From Zopfochytrium polystomum (Eukaryota > Chytridiomycota > Chytridiomycetes > Chytridiales > Chytridiaceae), in contig JAIVFJ010000118.1 in assembly GCA_025765615.1 (NCBI GenBank), positions 1 through 64,000 on the forward strand: a stretch of DNA of 64,000 nt, given 5' to 3'. The notes under the pieces were generated by a model that worked only from the letters and a program-made list of their open reading frames with translations, had not been told where the DNA came from and made no database searches. Shown here in pieces: positions 53,700 to 63,892 of this stretch (its first letter is position 1; every line of letters starts with the position of its first letter). Both the position numbers and the translations under genes were made by a program.

Positions 53700-54083
53700 C
53701 AATGCCAAAAGAAATATAGTGAAATATGTGGAACAAAATGTGGAAGAAAGCGGACCATGTTGAAAGCCGAAGGATTTTTGTGGGAAATGTGAGTCAGAAT
53801 GTTGAGAGAAATGTTAATTTGAGTGTGTGTCTCAAATGGGTGGACACGTTGAAGGTCTAGGGATTTTGAATGTTACAAGAAATGTGAATCAGAATGTGAA
53901 GAGAAATGTGTATTTAATTGAATGTAGAAATGCTATTGATTGGGTTGGCAAGTGTGACGAGAAATTAATTAAATGCAAGAATACGTTAAGGTCTGTCCAG
54001 AGGTCTGTGTCCAGTGACCAGTCTTCCCACAGAGGAAAGATGATTTGAAATCATCAGGGGCATTTCAAATCAACCAGTCCCTA
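53700..54083. other. no gene seen; inverted repeat at its end
   Basis: Contains diverged repeats around GTGAATCAGAATGT...GAGAAATGT (53,790-53,815 and 53,885-53,910) and the perfect inverted repeat GATTTGAAAT...ATTTCAAATC (about 54,043-54,072). No supported ORF. Confidence 0.45.
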
Positions 54084-54215
54084 GTTCAACATTGGTTCAG
54101 ACAACATTCAGCTGACCTGGAGCTGCTTTGAGCTGCCCTGGTCCAACATTGGTTCAGATAAAAGTCAGGTGACCTGGAGCTGCTGTGAGCTGCCCTGGTT
54201 CAACATTTCTCTGAA
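54084..54215. repeat. 57-bp tandem repeat, 2.3 copies
   Basis: Units start at 54,084 and 54,141 (each 57 bp, starting GTTCAACATTGGTTCAGA and containing GACCTGGAGCTGCT). A partial third starts at 54,198. No ORF is supported between here and the gypsy element at 54,515. Confidence 0.8.
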
Positions 54216-54514
54216 CCCATTGAGTGTGATTCTAATCGCATTGTCCTCGCTGGCGAAGCCTAGGAAAGCAAAGCTAGAATCACCGCCGTCTTCACCTAAC
54301 TCTTTTCGTTGGATTCAGATTAGGCCTTTCAGCTTACCTGACTTAGTGTAAGTTGCATCGGCGGCGGTGACGAGGCCACTGTCGACATAGGAAGCTGGCT
54401 TCCTAGGCTCAAATCTCAACAATGTGTGTTTGTTGGTGGTCCTTCTCCCAACTTGGAGAGAAAGAGGAAAAACTCTGTTGTGAATTATTGATACATGATG
54501 ATGATATACATGCT

Positions 54515-54867
54515 TGTCAGGAACAGGGCAGGACAGGACAAGGCAGACAAGGAACTGAGAGGAGTGATGATTGTATTGGAAACAATAATTCACTTGAGGG
54601 ATGGGACAGGTCCCCCATCCCCCTTTTATACCTTTTGAGAGTGTTCCTTGTCAAGACTCCAAGAAAGTTCCAGAAAGAGCAATTAGTAATGCAATGATAC
54701 CAATGATACCAATGACAACAAGACAAGTCAGGAAAGCAAAGAAGGTTCCAGAAGGTTCCACAAGGTTCCATGAAGGAAAGTTCTAGAAGGTTCCAGAAGG
54801 TTCCAGAAGGTTCCATGAAGGAATGTTCTGGAAGGTTCCAGAGGTTTCCAGAGGGTGATTCATAACA
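54515..54867 (-). repeat. gypsy copy 2 LTR (3' LTR)
   Basis: Like the copy 1 LTR but 45 bp longer: it has extra AAGGTTCCAG units and a second TTCCATGAAGGAA word at about 54,786-54,835. Confidence 0.95.
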
Positions 54868-57800
54868 TCATCTCCCCCTTTTAGGCCTCTTCTGCAACTT
54901 GGTGGGGTACCTGGTCTTGAACTCGAGCAGAAGGTCTTGGCAGTGAGTGAGGTTTGACTCAGGCTCCCAGGTGTTGTCAGTATCTGAGTAACCTTTCCAC
55001 TTAACAAGGAACTTGAGTGTCCTTCCAAACCACTTGGCATCCAAGATTTGTTCAACCTCAAATTCCTCTTCACCTTCTACCTCAACTGGAGGAGGAGGAG
55101 GAACAACTCTGCCTGGAATGGAATTGGCCACAAACTTCTCCAAAAGGCTGACATGGAAAACTGGGTGGATCTTCATGGATGCAGGGAGATCCAGCTTGAA
55201 GGTGACTGGATTGATTTGCTCCAAGATCTTGAAAGGACCCAACTTGAGGTTGTCTAGCTTGGGACTTGGTCTTTTGGTCTGCAAGTTCTTCCTCAGAAGC
55301 CAAACTTGCTGACCCACAGCAAAGTCATGGTCCATTCTGTGAGTGTTCGCAAATCTTGAGGCATCTTCTTGGGCTTGCTTCAGAGTGGAGTCCAGGAAGG
55401 AGTTGATGATCTTGAGCTTATGTAAGTGTGAAGCCGCAGCAGGAGCTTGGACATTGGATAGGGTCTCTTGTCCCAGAAGATCTCCTCTTGGATTGAAGCC
55501 ATAGGTTGCAAAGAAAGGAGATAGCTGGGTGCTTGAGTGGAGAGAATTGTTGAGAGCAAATTCTGCCAGTGGAAGGAGGGTGGGCCAATCATCCTGTTGA
55601 TAGCTGACATAGCACCTCAAATACTGCTCCAGAGTCTGGTTTGTTCTTTCTGTTTGTCCATCAGTCTGAGGGTGATAAGCAGTTGACAGTTGAGACTTGA
55701 TTCCAAGGGCTGCTGTGAGTGCTTTCCAAAATTGAGATCTGAACTGTGGTCCTCTGTCACTGATGATTGACTGAGGCAGCCCATGGAGCCTGAATATGTG
55801 CTGCAAAAACAGGTCTGCTGTTCCTTGTGCATCTATATTCTCAGTGCAGGGGATGAAATGGGCCAACTTTGTCCTTCTGCAGATGACAACAAGGATAGAG
55901 TCAAATCCATGGGATGGGGGCAGTTTCACAATGAAGTCCATGGATATTGATGACCAAGGGCTGATGGCAATTGGGAGGGGCTCCAGAAGTCCATAGGGCT
56001 TGTGTCTGCTGGATTTGTTTCTTTGACAGGTTTCACAGCTGCTGACATAGTTCTTGATGTACTTCCTCATGCCTGGCCAGTAGAAGTCTCTGGAAACAAG
56101 CTCATATGTCTTGTGCTCTCCTGGGTGTCCAGCTGTTGCTGCATCATGCCTTGTCTTGAGTATCTCAAGTTTTTCCTCTTCTTGGCTGATTTGAATCTTG
56201 TGAGGCTTGGGGTCCTTGGAAATAGCATTGGCCCACACACTGTCAGGAAGCAATGAAAGGTGTGTCTTGGATGGTGGGGTGAAACCATCTCCCCCTTCAG
56301 GTGCAAGGTCTGTTCTTCTTGACAGGGCATCGGCCACAGTGTTACGGTGGCCAGGAGAATAGCACAGCTTAAAGTCATACTCAGAGAGCAGTTCAGCCCA
56401 CCTGGCATGCCTCTGCTTGAGCAACCTCCTTGCCCTGAAGAAGGTGAGGTTCTTGTGATCAGAATAGACAGAGATGCCTTTAGAACCAGCCAAGTAGTGT
56501 CTCCAGAATTTGAATGCTTCCACAATTGCAAGCAACTCCTTGTCATGGACTGTGTAGTTACACTCAGCACTGTTCAGCTTCCTGGAGTAATATGCCACTG
56601 GATGCAGAGGAGCAGAGGGGTCCTGAGAGCTTGGCTGGGACAGAACAGCGCCAAGGGCATAGTCTGAGGCATCAGTTTCCAAGGTGAAGGGAAGCAAGGG
56701 ATCCACATGCTTAAGGAGTGGTGCACTTGTGGTTGCTGTCTTAAGAGCTAGCCAGGCTTGCTCTGCTGCTGGGGTCCATTCAAACTTGGTGGTCTTCTTG
56801 GTGAGATCAGTGAGAGGCTTGGCTATGGCAGAATAGTTGGCAATGAAGGTTCTGTAGAAGTTGCAAAATCCAAGGAAGCTTTGAACATCCTTGATGGAAT
56901 TTGGAGCCTTCCATTCAAGAATAGTTTGGATCTTGTCTGGTGCCATGGAGATCCCTTTGTCAGACACAATGAACCCCAAAAACTCAATGGAGGTCTTGTG
57001 GAATTCACACTTCTCCAGCTTTGCATAGAGGTGATGCTGTCTGAGTCTCTCCAAGACAGTCTTGACATGTCCCATATGGCTTGCAGTGTCAGATGAAAAT
57101 ACCAGGATATCATCCAGGTAGACAATGACAAAAAGGTCCAGAATATCCCTGAAGATGTCATTCATCATGCCTTGGAAAATAGCTGGAGCATTGGTAAGTC
57201 CAAAGGGCATAACCAAGTACTCAAAGTGACCGTATTTGCATCTGAAGGCAGTCTTCCATTGATCCTGGGGCTTAATTCTGACCAAATTGTAGGCACCTCT
57301 GAGGTCAATCTTGGAAAATATCCTTGCATGGCTCAGTTTGTCCAGTAATTCAGAGATGAGAGGCAGTGGATAGCGGTTCTTGACTGTCATCTCATTGAGA
57401 TCTCTGTAGTCCACACAGGGTCTCAGCCCCCCATCCTTCTTCTTGACAAAAAAGATGGGAGCTCCAGCTGGTGACTTGGAAGGTTGGATGAATCCCTTGT
57501 TCAGCATTTCTTCAATGTATTCTTGGAGGGCCTTGGCTTCTGGTGGAGAGAGGTGGTACAGTGGCTTGAAAGGTGGGCTGCAAGTTTCATCCTTGAGTGG
57601 GATTTCACAGTCATAAGGCCTCTGAGCTGGTAGCAGGTCTGCCTTGGTCTTGGAAAACACATCAGCATAAGGGAGATATTCTTTTGGTAGCTTGGATGCC
57701 AGCAAAAGGTCTGATGGGTCCAGGTTGTCGTGCTCCTCAGCAGTGGGGCTTGAATTCTTGACTGGGAACTGTGATTCTTGAATCTTTGACTGAGAGTTCT

Positions 57801-58587
57801 GTTCTTGGCAAAGACTGTGAGCTGTGGAACTTGAATCTTGAATGTGGACTGTGAACTGTGGTACTTGAATCTTTGACTGTGGGTTCTGTGAACAAGAGTC
57901 ATGGCCATGACTGTGAGCTCTATGAGCTCTACTTGAATCTTGACTGTGAACTGTGAACTGTGGAACTTGAGTCTTGGCTGGCTGTGAATCTTGAATCAAG
58001 GGCTTGAGAGCATGAGACTTGGGGGCTTGACTTGAGTTTTGGGTGACTGTTCCGATTGGTGGAGGTTGGACTTGACCAGTGACCCAATCAATGGCAGGGT
58101 TCTGGGCTTGCAGCCATGGTAATCCCAGGATGACAGAGAATGTGGGTGAGCCAAGGTCCAATACTTCCAGATTGACCATGGATGGTGGAAAGTCTTGGAT
58201 GTGGAGGTTTAGCTTGGTTTCATGGCTGATTTCCTTGAACAGAGCATGATTGGCAAAGTGGACCTTGAGGGGTGTGGATTTCTTGATCGTAGGAATGGCA
58301 CAAGACTTGGCAAGGGTGGCATCAATGATGTTGCAGGATGATCCAGAGTCTATAAGGGCCTTGGTTGTGATGGTTGACTTGGGTGAGAGTTGAATCTTGA
58401 CATCCATGGTGAGTTGGTGGGGCTTGGAATCTGAGGTGTTTGTGGTGCTGGTGGTGGTGATGAAACAGGGGCAGCTTGGAGGAGGGTCCAGGGAATTGCC
58501 CCTCAGTGAGCCTGGACCTGGGAGTTTGGGTGCTTCTTCCTTGGGCAGTCCTTGACAGCATGCTCCTTGGAGCCACAGTAAAAACAC
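54868..58587 (-). CDS. pol: gypsy copy 2 pol polyprotein
   Basis: A 1,239-aa ORF with all motifs listed for copy 1: ALIDSGSSCNIID, YLDDILVFS, CETCQRNK, SMDFIV, SDRGPQF, TERTNQTLEQYL and the chromodomain FLVKWKGYSDTDNTWEPES. Differences from copy 1 are scattered substitutions (for example in the Ser-rich linker SSPTAEEHDNLDPSD), with no stop or indel, consistent with both copies being recent and under constraint. It overlaps gag by 85 bp in the -1 frame. Confidence 0.96.
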   Translation of the reverse strand: MFLLWLQGACCQGLPKEEAPKLPGPGSLRGNSLDPPPSCPCFITTTSTTNTSDSKPHQLTMDVKIQLSPKSTITTKALIDSGSSCNIIDATLAKSCAIPTIKKSTPLKVHFANHALFKEISHETKLNLHIQDFPPSMVNLEVLDLGSPTFSVILGLPWLQAQNPAIDWVTGQVQPPPIGTVTQNSSQAPKSHALKPLIQDSQPAKTQVPQFTVHSQDSSRAHRAHSHGHDSCSQNPQSKIQVPQFTVHIQDSSSTAHSLCQEQNSQSKIQESQFPVKNSSPTAEEHDNLDPSDLLLASKLPKEYLPYADVFSKTKADLLPAQRPYDCEIPLKDETCSPPFKPLYHLSPPEAKALQEYIEEMLNKGFIQPSKSPAGAPIFFVKKKDGGLRPCVDYRDLNEMTVKNRYPLPLISELLDKLSHARIFSKIDLRGAYNLVRIKPQDQWKTAFRCKYGHFEYLVMPFGLTNAPAIFQGMMNDIFRDILDLFVIVYLDDILVFSSDTASHMGHVKTVLERLRQHHLYAKLEKCEFHKTSIEFLGFIVSDKGISMAPDKIQTILEWKAPNSIKDVQSFLGFCNFYRTFIANYSAIAKPLTDLTKKTTKFEWTPAAEQAWLALKTATTSAPLLKHVDPLLPFTLETDASDYALGAVLSQPSSQDPSAPLHPVAYYSRKLNSAECNYTVHDKELLAIVEAFKFWRHYLAGSKGISVYSDHKNLTFFRARRLLKQRHARWAELLSEYDFKLCYSPGHRNTVADALSRRTDLAPEGGDGFTPPSKTHLSLLPDSVWANAISKDPKPHKIQISQEEEKLEILKTRHDAATAGHPGEHKTYELVSRDFYWPGMRKYIKNYVSSCETCQRNKSSRHKPYGLLEPLPIAISPWSSISMDFIVKLPPSHGFDSILVVICRRTKLAHFIPCTENIDAQGTADLFLQHIFRLHGLPQSIISDRGPQFRSQFWKALTAALGIKSQLSTAYHPQTDGQTERTNQTLEQYLRCYVSYQQDDWPTLLPLAEFALNNSLHSSTQLSPFFATYGFNPRGDLLGQETLSNVQAPAAASHLHKLKIINSFLDSTLKQAQEDASRFANTHRMDHDFAVGQQVWLLRKNLQTKRPSPKLDNLKLGPFKILEQINPVTFKLDLPASMKIHPVFHVSLLEKFVANSIPGRVVPPPPPVEVEGEEEFEVEQILDAKWFGRTLKFLVKWKGYSDTDNTWEPESNLTHCQDLLLEFKTRYPTKLQKRPKRGR

Positions 58588-59426
58588 AGTCCCTGCTGGG
58601 CCCTCCTTGTTTTCTCCTCTTGGCTCAGAGGACCCTTAGGAAGTGTCTCAACTGCATCCACTTGCATGGGTTCAGGAACTGTAAGAGCTTGAGGAACTGG
58701 GGTAGGTCTTGATGTAGTTCCTACTTGTCTTTGCTTCAGCCTCTTGGAGTAGAGTCTGTTGTCAATCTTGATGGCAAGGAGAATGTACTCTTCCAAGGTC
58801 TCAGGGATGTGCAGAGACTGGGAGAGCATGTCTTGGATAGACTCATGGAGACCATCATGGTACAGCTCCATCAGAGCTGCATCATTGTATCCAGAGTCTC
58901 TGGCTAGTTGCTTGAATTGGTTGGTGTAGGCCACACAAGATTGCTTTCCTTGCTTGATATGCTTGAGCTTGGATCTTGCTGTCCAAGATGCGTAGGGGTC
59001 ACCAAAGGTAGCTTCCAGCCCCTCCCAGAGCTCTTGCAGGGTGGTGGGTGTGCTTGGGAGAGATCTGTACCATGATTGAGCTTGACCAGACAGGAGGGTG
59101 CTTGTGAAAAGAACCTTGACTTGCTCACTGGGAAATCTTGAAGGTTGGAGAAGGATGACATTCTCCACAGTGGCCATGAAGTTCCTAAGGTCTTTGGCCA
59201 GCCCAGTGAACTTGTCAGGGCTGGGAACCTTGGGCTCTCTTGCTTGGTTGGCTTGAGGCAGGGGAAGAGCTTGATGTTCTTGTTGGTGAAGTTGTTGTTG
59301 AAGCTGGTGCTGCTGGTGAAGGACTTGTTCTTGAAGTTGGTGCGTCTGTCTTGAGAGGGCTTGTAATTGGTCCATCAAGGCTTGGAAGGCAGTTGCATCA
59401 GGGAAGGTGTTGTTTGGGTCAGACAT
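58503..59426 (-). CDS. gag: gypsy copy 2 gag
   Basis: A 307-aa protein with the Gln/His-rich coiled region, the gag core and the knuckle CFYCGSKEHAVKDC. It differs from copy 1 by only a few residues (for example SQSLHIPETLEE where copy 1 has SQSLDIPETLEE). Confidence 0.95.
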   Translation of the reverse strand: MSDPNNTFPDATAFQALMDQLQALSRQTHQLQEQVLHQQHQLQQQLHQQEHQALPLPQANQAREPKVPSPDKFTGLAKDLRNFMATVENVILLQPSRFPSEQVKVLFTSTLLSGQAQSWYRSLPSTPTTLQELWEGLEATFGDPYASWTARSKLKHIKQGKQSCVAYTNQFKQLARDSGYNDAALMELYHDGLHESIQDMLSQSLHIPETLEEYILLAIKIDNRLYSKRLKQRQVGTTSRPTPVPQALTVPEPMQVDAVETLPKGPLSQEEKTRRAQQGLCFYCGSKEHAVKDCPRKKHPNSQVQAH

Positions 59427-59453
59427 GATGGCAGAGAGTAGTGGGAGAGGGTG

Positions 59454-59464
59454 AAGTGAATTAT
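59454..59464 (-). promoter_or_regulatory. self-priming primer binding site, gypsy copy 2
   Basis: ATAATTCACTT on the minus strand, two bases from the LTR. Complementary to the LTR word at 59,537-59,547. Same arrangement as copy 1. Confidence 0.75.
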
Positions 59465-59466
59465 GA

Positions 59467-59819
59467 TGTCAGGAACAGGGCAGGACAGGACAAGGCAGAC
59501 AAGGAACTGAGAGGAGTGATGATTGTATTGGAAACAATAATTCACTTGAGGGATGGGACAGGTCCCCCATCCCCCTTTTATACCTTTTGAGAGTGTTCCT
59601 TGTCAAGACTCCAAGAAAGTTCCAGAAAGAGCAATTAGTAATGCAATGATACCAATGATACCAATGACAACAAGACAAGTCAGGAAAGCAAAGAAGGTTC
59701 CAGAAGGTTCCACAAGGTTCCATGAAGGAAAGTTCTAGAAGGTTCCAGAAGGTTCCAGAAGGTTCCATGAAGGAATGTTCTGGAAGGTTCCAGAGGTTTC
59801 CAGAGGGTGATTCATAACA
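59467..59819 (-). repeat. gypsy copy 2 LTR (5' LTR)
   Basis: The 353-bp LTR is promoter-proximal on the minus strand, with TATAAAA at about 59,576-59,582. Confidence 0.95.
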
Positions 59820-59824
59820 ATGCT

Positions 59825-60660
59825 GTAATAGTTGCTAGGCAAGCGTGACCAGCACAGGGTAAAAACCTCTCCTATATTATCTGCTTGAGCAGAGGAGGAG
59901 GAGAACTGTTGACACCAAGTTTCTGTTCCACTTAGTACTCAGAGTAGTGTCAACAGCGCAAGCCAGCGCCCAGGGCTGCATTGGCGGTGGCTTGCTCTCC
60001 CATGGGCATTGTGAGAACAATAACTGACCGTCACAATAGGTTTGGGTGCGTCTTGGGCCTCTTGCTGCTAACCAGTCAGTTCCGCCTAACAGGTGAAGAA
60101 ACTGGAAAAGTGTGTGTTGCTAAATGCACAGATGATGGATAGTGAGTATGCAGCTTCACAGAAACCAGGTTAGAAGTCAAAAGGAAAGGCAAGGCTTCAA
60201 GAAGAGACATCCAAGTCTGACTCTTACAGTCTTCTGGACCCTGAAGAAGTGCATTGATTTCATTTGTCACTCTCTTGCATAACAAACCTTCAAGGCATCA
60301 ACAGAGTTTCCAGCAGGCGTTGCTCCTCTCATACCAAATGAAGTCCATATCTCCAAGGGGCTGTCCAGACTGACTGCACCCATGGATAAGCTTAAAGGAG
60401 TTGGTAAAAAATGAAGGACTTTGAGATATAGTGGGCTTGAAAAGTGAGCGTGGGAAACTGTATTTCGACGTTGTTCAGGTAAATTGCTTTAGCAGTCTTT
60501 CTGTTGTGAAAACCAATCATGAGTTTGCACATGTGGGATGTTCGCAAGGCAGTTATTAAGCACCTTGATTGGAGTGAAACATTCAACCAGCAGGAAAATG
60601 GAAGGGCCAATAAAGCCGCTTCAGAGGTAGAAGTGCAAATTGCCAACTGGAATCAAATGT
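59825..60660. other. no gene seen
   Basis: Mid-GC sequence with only short ORFs of no recognisable content. It is continuous with 54,216-54,509 once the gypsy element and one ATGCT are removed. Confidence 0.5.
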
Positions 60661-60668
60661 CAGTTTAA

Positions 60669-61491
60669 TAGGGAGTTTTTGCAACGCAAGGAAATTTACT
60701 TTTCCTTGTGAAAGATTTCCTTGTGATGAAGAAGGATTTCCTGTTTGGATTTAGTTTTTGCCACAGCCAAATTTCCTTGTGTTTTTCCTTGTGAGATTGA
60801 TGACATGGACATCGAGGACCTCACTGAGGACGAGGACGATCTTGACAGTCTTGCCATCTTGCTACGTCAGTACAGCTGACAAAACACCTTGACAACAGGC
60901 CAGGGCTTTCGCTAGAAGTAGTGCAAACAACCTTCAGAGTTCTGGACCCACCACTTCTGCTTTACAAAAGACGAGATTGCCTGTCTATGTGATCGTCTTC
61001 CAATCCCCAACCCTTTCGCGACTGTAACCCTTGCAGGCTTTTGAACACGCTTTCCATCCTGATTGCGAGCTGATGCACCCACTTCTCCCGCTCCATCTCC
61101 CGCTCCATCTCCCGCTCCATCTAGATCTTCTGCATCAGCAGGTTCTGCACCTGGAGTACTTCCTACACCAACAGCTGGTCTGCAAGCGGCCGAGTGAGCA
61201 GCTGTAGCGACTTGCAGTGCACCAGCGGCGGCGGGAAGGACAGCATTTGCTGCCGCCTCCACTGTTGTAGCAGGAGGCCATCAGTTGCGGTTTGGTCGTG
61301 TGGGGAACGACCTTGCTGTTCTTCTTTGTGTTTTTACGATTTATTTATGGTTCTCACAAGGAAAAGTTCTTCCTTGTGACAGTCCGCTCACAAGGAAATT
61401 TCTACGCCATTTTTCCTTGTGAGCGAAGGAAAAGTTCCTGTCAGGAAATTTGAGCAAGGAAAAGTAAATGTCCTTGCGTTGCAAAAACTCC
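60669..61491. mobile_element. non-autonomous TIR element (MITE-like)
   Basis: About 820 bp with terminal inverted repeats of about 38-40 bp: TAGGGAGTTTTTGCAACGCA...TTTCCTTG at the left and CAAGGAAAAG...TGCGTTGCAAAAACTCCCTA at the right, with one mismatch in the portion compared. Subterminal CAAGGAAA/TTTCCTTG words are repeated many times at both ends, as transposase sites often are. The flanks read TAATA on both sides of GGG...CCC, so a TA or TAATA target duplication is possible. The 116-codon minus ORF inside (60,912-61,262) is Ala-rich with a GDGAGDGAG repeat and shows no transposase motifs. Confidence 0.75.
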
Positions 61492-63000
61492 CTAATAACT
61501 CCCAATGTTACAGTTGGCCAAGAAACACCCTTACTTCAATACTCATCGGTTCAGCTCCAACTGGCTGTTGATAGAAATGGTTCAGCGACGCCGTCGTATT
61601 GAGAGTAAGAGCAATGAGAAGCATGCCAAGATGGAGCCCCAGAAATTGGGTGTAGGGATGGCAGCAATGTGATTGACACTTGGTGGAATTTAACCAGATT
61701 TTTCTTTGTCAGGGTTTGTTGTTCTTCAGTAGCCTCAGAAACAGCAGTACGTGCGTAGTTTCATCAGCATATTTCTGACATTTCCTTTGTTTCCCTGATA
61801 GGAAGCTGGATAAAGGAAACAAAAGATTCAGCAGTGCCAGCCAGAAGACCCAGAATGAGAGCAACACTGAATGAGGTGGTTAGTGGACTGTGGTCCAGTA
61901 GGGGGATGTATAATGGCAGAATATCAATAAATGGATTAAGACAATTCCATTTCTGACAATTTTGAGCCATGGCTAAAGGAAGGGTAGAACTGGGACCCCC
62001 ATCCATGGGCCTTCTGGTAAATCTGGCAGATTTGGCTATGATGTCAACATCCCAGAAAAATGGAGCTGCAGAGCCCATTGTGTTGGCATCTCCAGCTACC
62101 ATTTTACATTAAAATGGGAGCCAGGGCAACAAGTAAAATGGATCTCAAGCCCCCAAATCAATGAAAAATAGTATCTCTAAATCCCAAAAAAGGGAGCTGA
62201 AAATGAAACCCACAACTCCCAGTACAAACAGATCAAAAAATGGTAGCTGGGGATCCAGAGCCGTGGCCCACAGTGTCAGTCTTCCTGTCGCAGTCAATGG
62301 GTTGCTGCAAGAGCAGTCAAGGGCTGCAAGGCAGCACTCAGTTTGTCTGAGGTTCCAGGTTTGCCAGTGTGGCTGTGCTGCAAGACTGCAACCTCTCTTT
62401 CTGTCCTTCTTTGTCTGTCAGTGCGTCAGTGACTCAGGGAGTTAGCCCCAAGCTTTGTTGGTCACTCTTTATGTGGCCTGCCACACTGATCATTGTGGCA
62501 TGCCACTCTCCTTTCAATCCAGCGACAGGTAGCCTGTGCGTTGGACTACCAATTTCCATTGAAGACTTTGTCTTCAATTATTTTTTTTCTTTTCTTCCAC
62601 TTTTTTACTTCTGAATCAGTACAGCCTCCAAAAATCCTGACTTGGGCGAGCTTCAACAAGCGCAAAGCTTGAGACTGGAAAACAGCCCAAAAGGTGAAAA
62701 ATGGCCAAAGAATGTGTTTTTGAAAGTTAGGGTCAAACGTTTGCCTCCAAAAAAAAAAAAAAAAATTCCAATGACTTTACTGAATCGATTCAAGTCAAAA
62801 ATGCGGGGAGTTGAACTGAAGAATAAAGAGAATTTTCTTGGGGTTAATCGCCAAGGCCCTGGCTTTTCATTGCACCCACTGCGTCGAGGAAGGAGCAACC
62901 GTGGCTTGTTGACAAGGCAAACAATAATGAAAAAAATAAAATAAAATAAAATAAAAGAATACTAATAGAGACACAACACCCACCCAGCCACCCGACACCC
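61492..63000. other. no gene supported
   Basis: Mid-GC sequence. The longest ORF (61,764-62,102, minus, 112 codons) has a hydrophobic stretch but no family signal. A poly-A run lies at 62,749-62,764 and an AAAAT microsatellite at 62,930-62,955. Confidence 0.5.
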
Positions 63001-63112
63001 GTTTTTGTTTGGGCCAGCCCAACCTGCCCTTTCCCCGCCAGTACCGCCAGTACCGCTACTACCATCACAAAACCGCCAATACCGTCAGAAACCGTCACTA
63101 CCGTCACTATCC

Positions 63113-63114
63113 GT

Positions 63115-63179
<65 letters not shown>
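63113..63179. repeat. GA dinucleotide microsatellite
   Basis: About 31 uninterrupted GA units, some 180 bp upstream of the PB1 gene start. GA tracts are often nucleosome-poor promoter elements. Confidence 0.95.
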
Positions 63180-63181
<2 letters not shown>

Positions 63182-63360
63182 CGCACGTGTGCGTCGCGTC
63201 GTGGGCGTCGCGGCGATTGCATGCACGGCACGACCTGCGCCAGGATGGATCACGACAATAACGACCAGATCACGCCCCCTTTTCTTCCCTCGTCGTCCTG
63301 CTCAGCCGGACGCAAACCCCTACACAAGGCTACCGCCTTTTCTCTCCCCCTCCTGGCACA

Positions 63361-63861
63361 ATGTCAACGCTCGTGCCCTTCAAGCTCGCCGCCAAAACCA
63401 AAAAGATCAAAATCACCCCCTCCGAAGGCTTCGACGCCGTCCTCGCCCAGGTCGCAAAGAGCCTCGCGCTCGCCGTCGCCGACATCGAGCTGGCCTACGA
63501 GGACCCAGCGGACGGCGAGCTGTACGTGCTGTGCAGGGACGAGGACGTCGTCGAGGTGTTTTCGTTGGGGTACAAGTGGAAGGCGAGTTGGGCGGGGAAA
63601 GTGCCTTCAGCGAGCATTTCTGTTTCAAATGATTGAACCCACCTTGCACCAATGCAAAAGGTCGTCGCGGTGCAGAACAATGCCCCTGCACAAATATCTG
63701 GAAAGGTCCAGTCGCCTGCGGCTGGCGCTGCTGCTGCTGCTCCTGCGGGAGCTTCGGACGCTGGAAAAGCTGACGAACATGATCCCAAACTTCTGTCCAG
63801 AAAAGGCGTGTGTTCCTCTTTTCCTAGTCTTGTTGCAAGGCGCGTGCGAGAGCTGATAATA

Positions 63862-63892
<31 letters not shown>

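Larger units (their letters stand above)
54515..59819 (-). mobile_element. Ty3/gypsy chromovirus, copy 2 (complete, with TSD)
   Basis: A 5.3-kb element of the same family as 16,026-21,240. LTRs are 353 bp (54,515-54,867 and 59,467-59,819) and appear identical. The target duplication ATGCT is at 54,510-54,514 and 59,820-59,824. The coding region differs from copy 1 at few positions and is uninterrupted. Confidence 0.97.

Noticed and set aside
54315..54593. 92-codon minus ORF at the gypsy border
   Set aside because: It starts inside the LTR and runs into unique DNA; no conserved content.
60912..61262. transposase inside the MITE-like element
   Set aside because: The ORF is Ala/Gly-rich with a short GDGA repeat and has no catalytic triad or helix-turn-helix that I can see.
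62161..62944. three 80-100 codon ORFs
   Set aside because: No domain, no splice support, and the last is built on a poly-A run.
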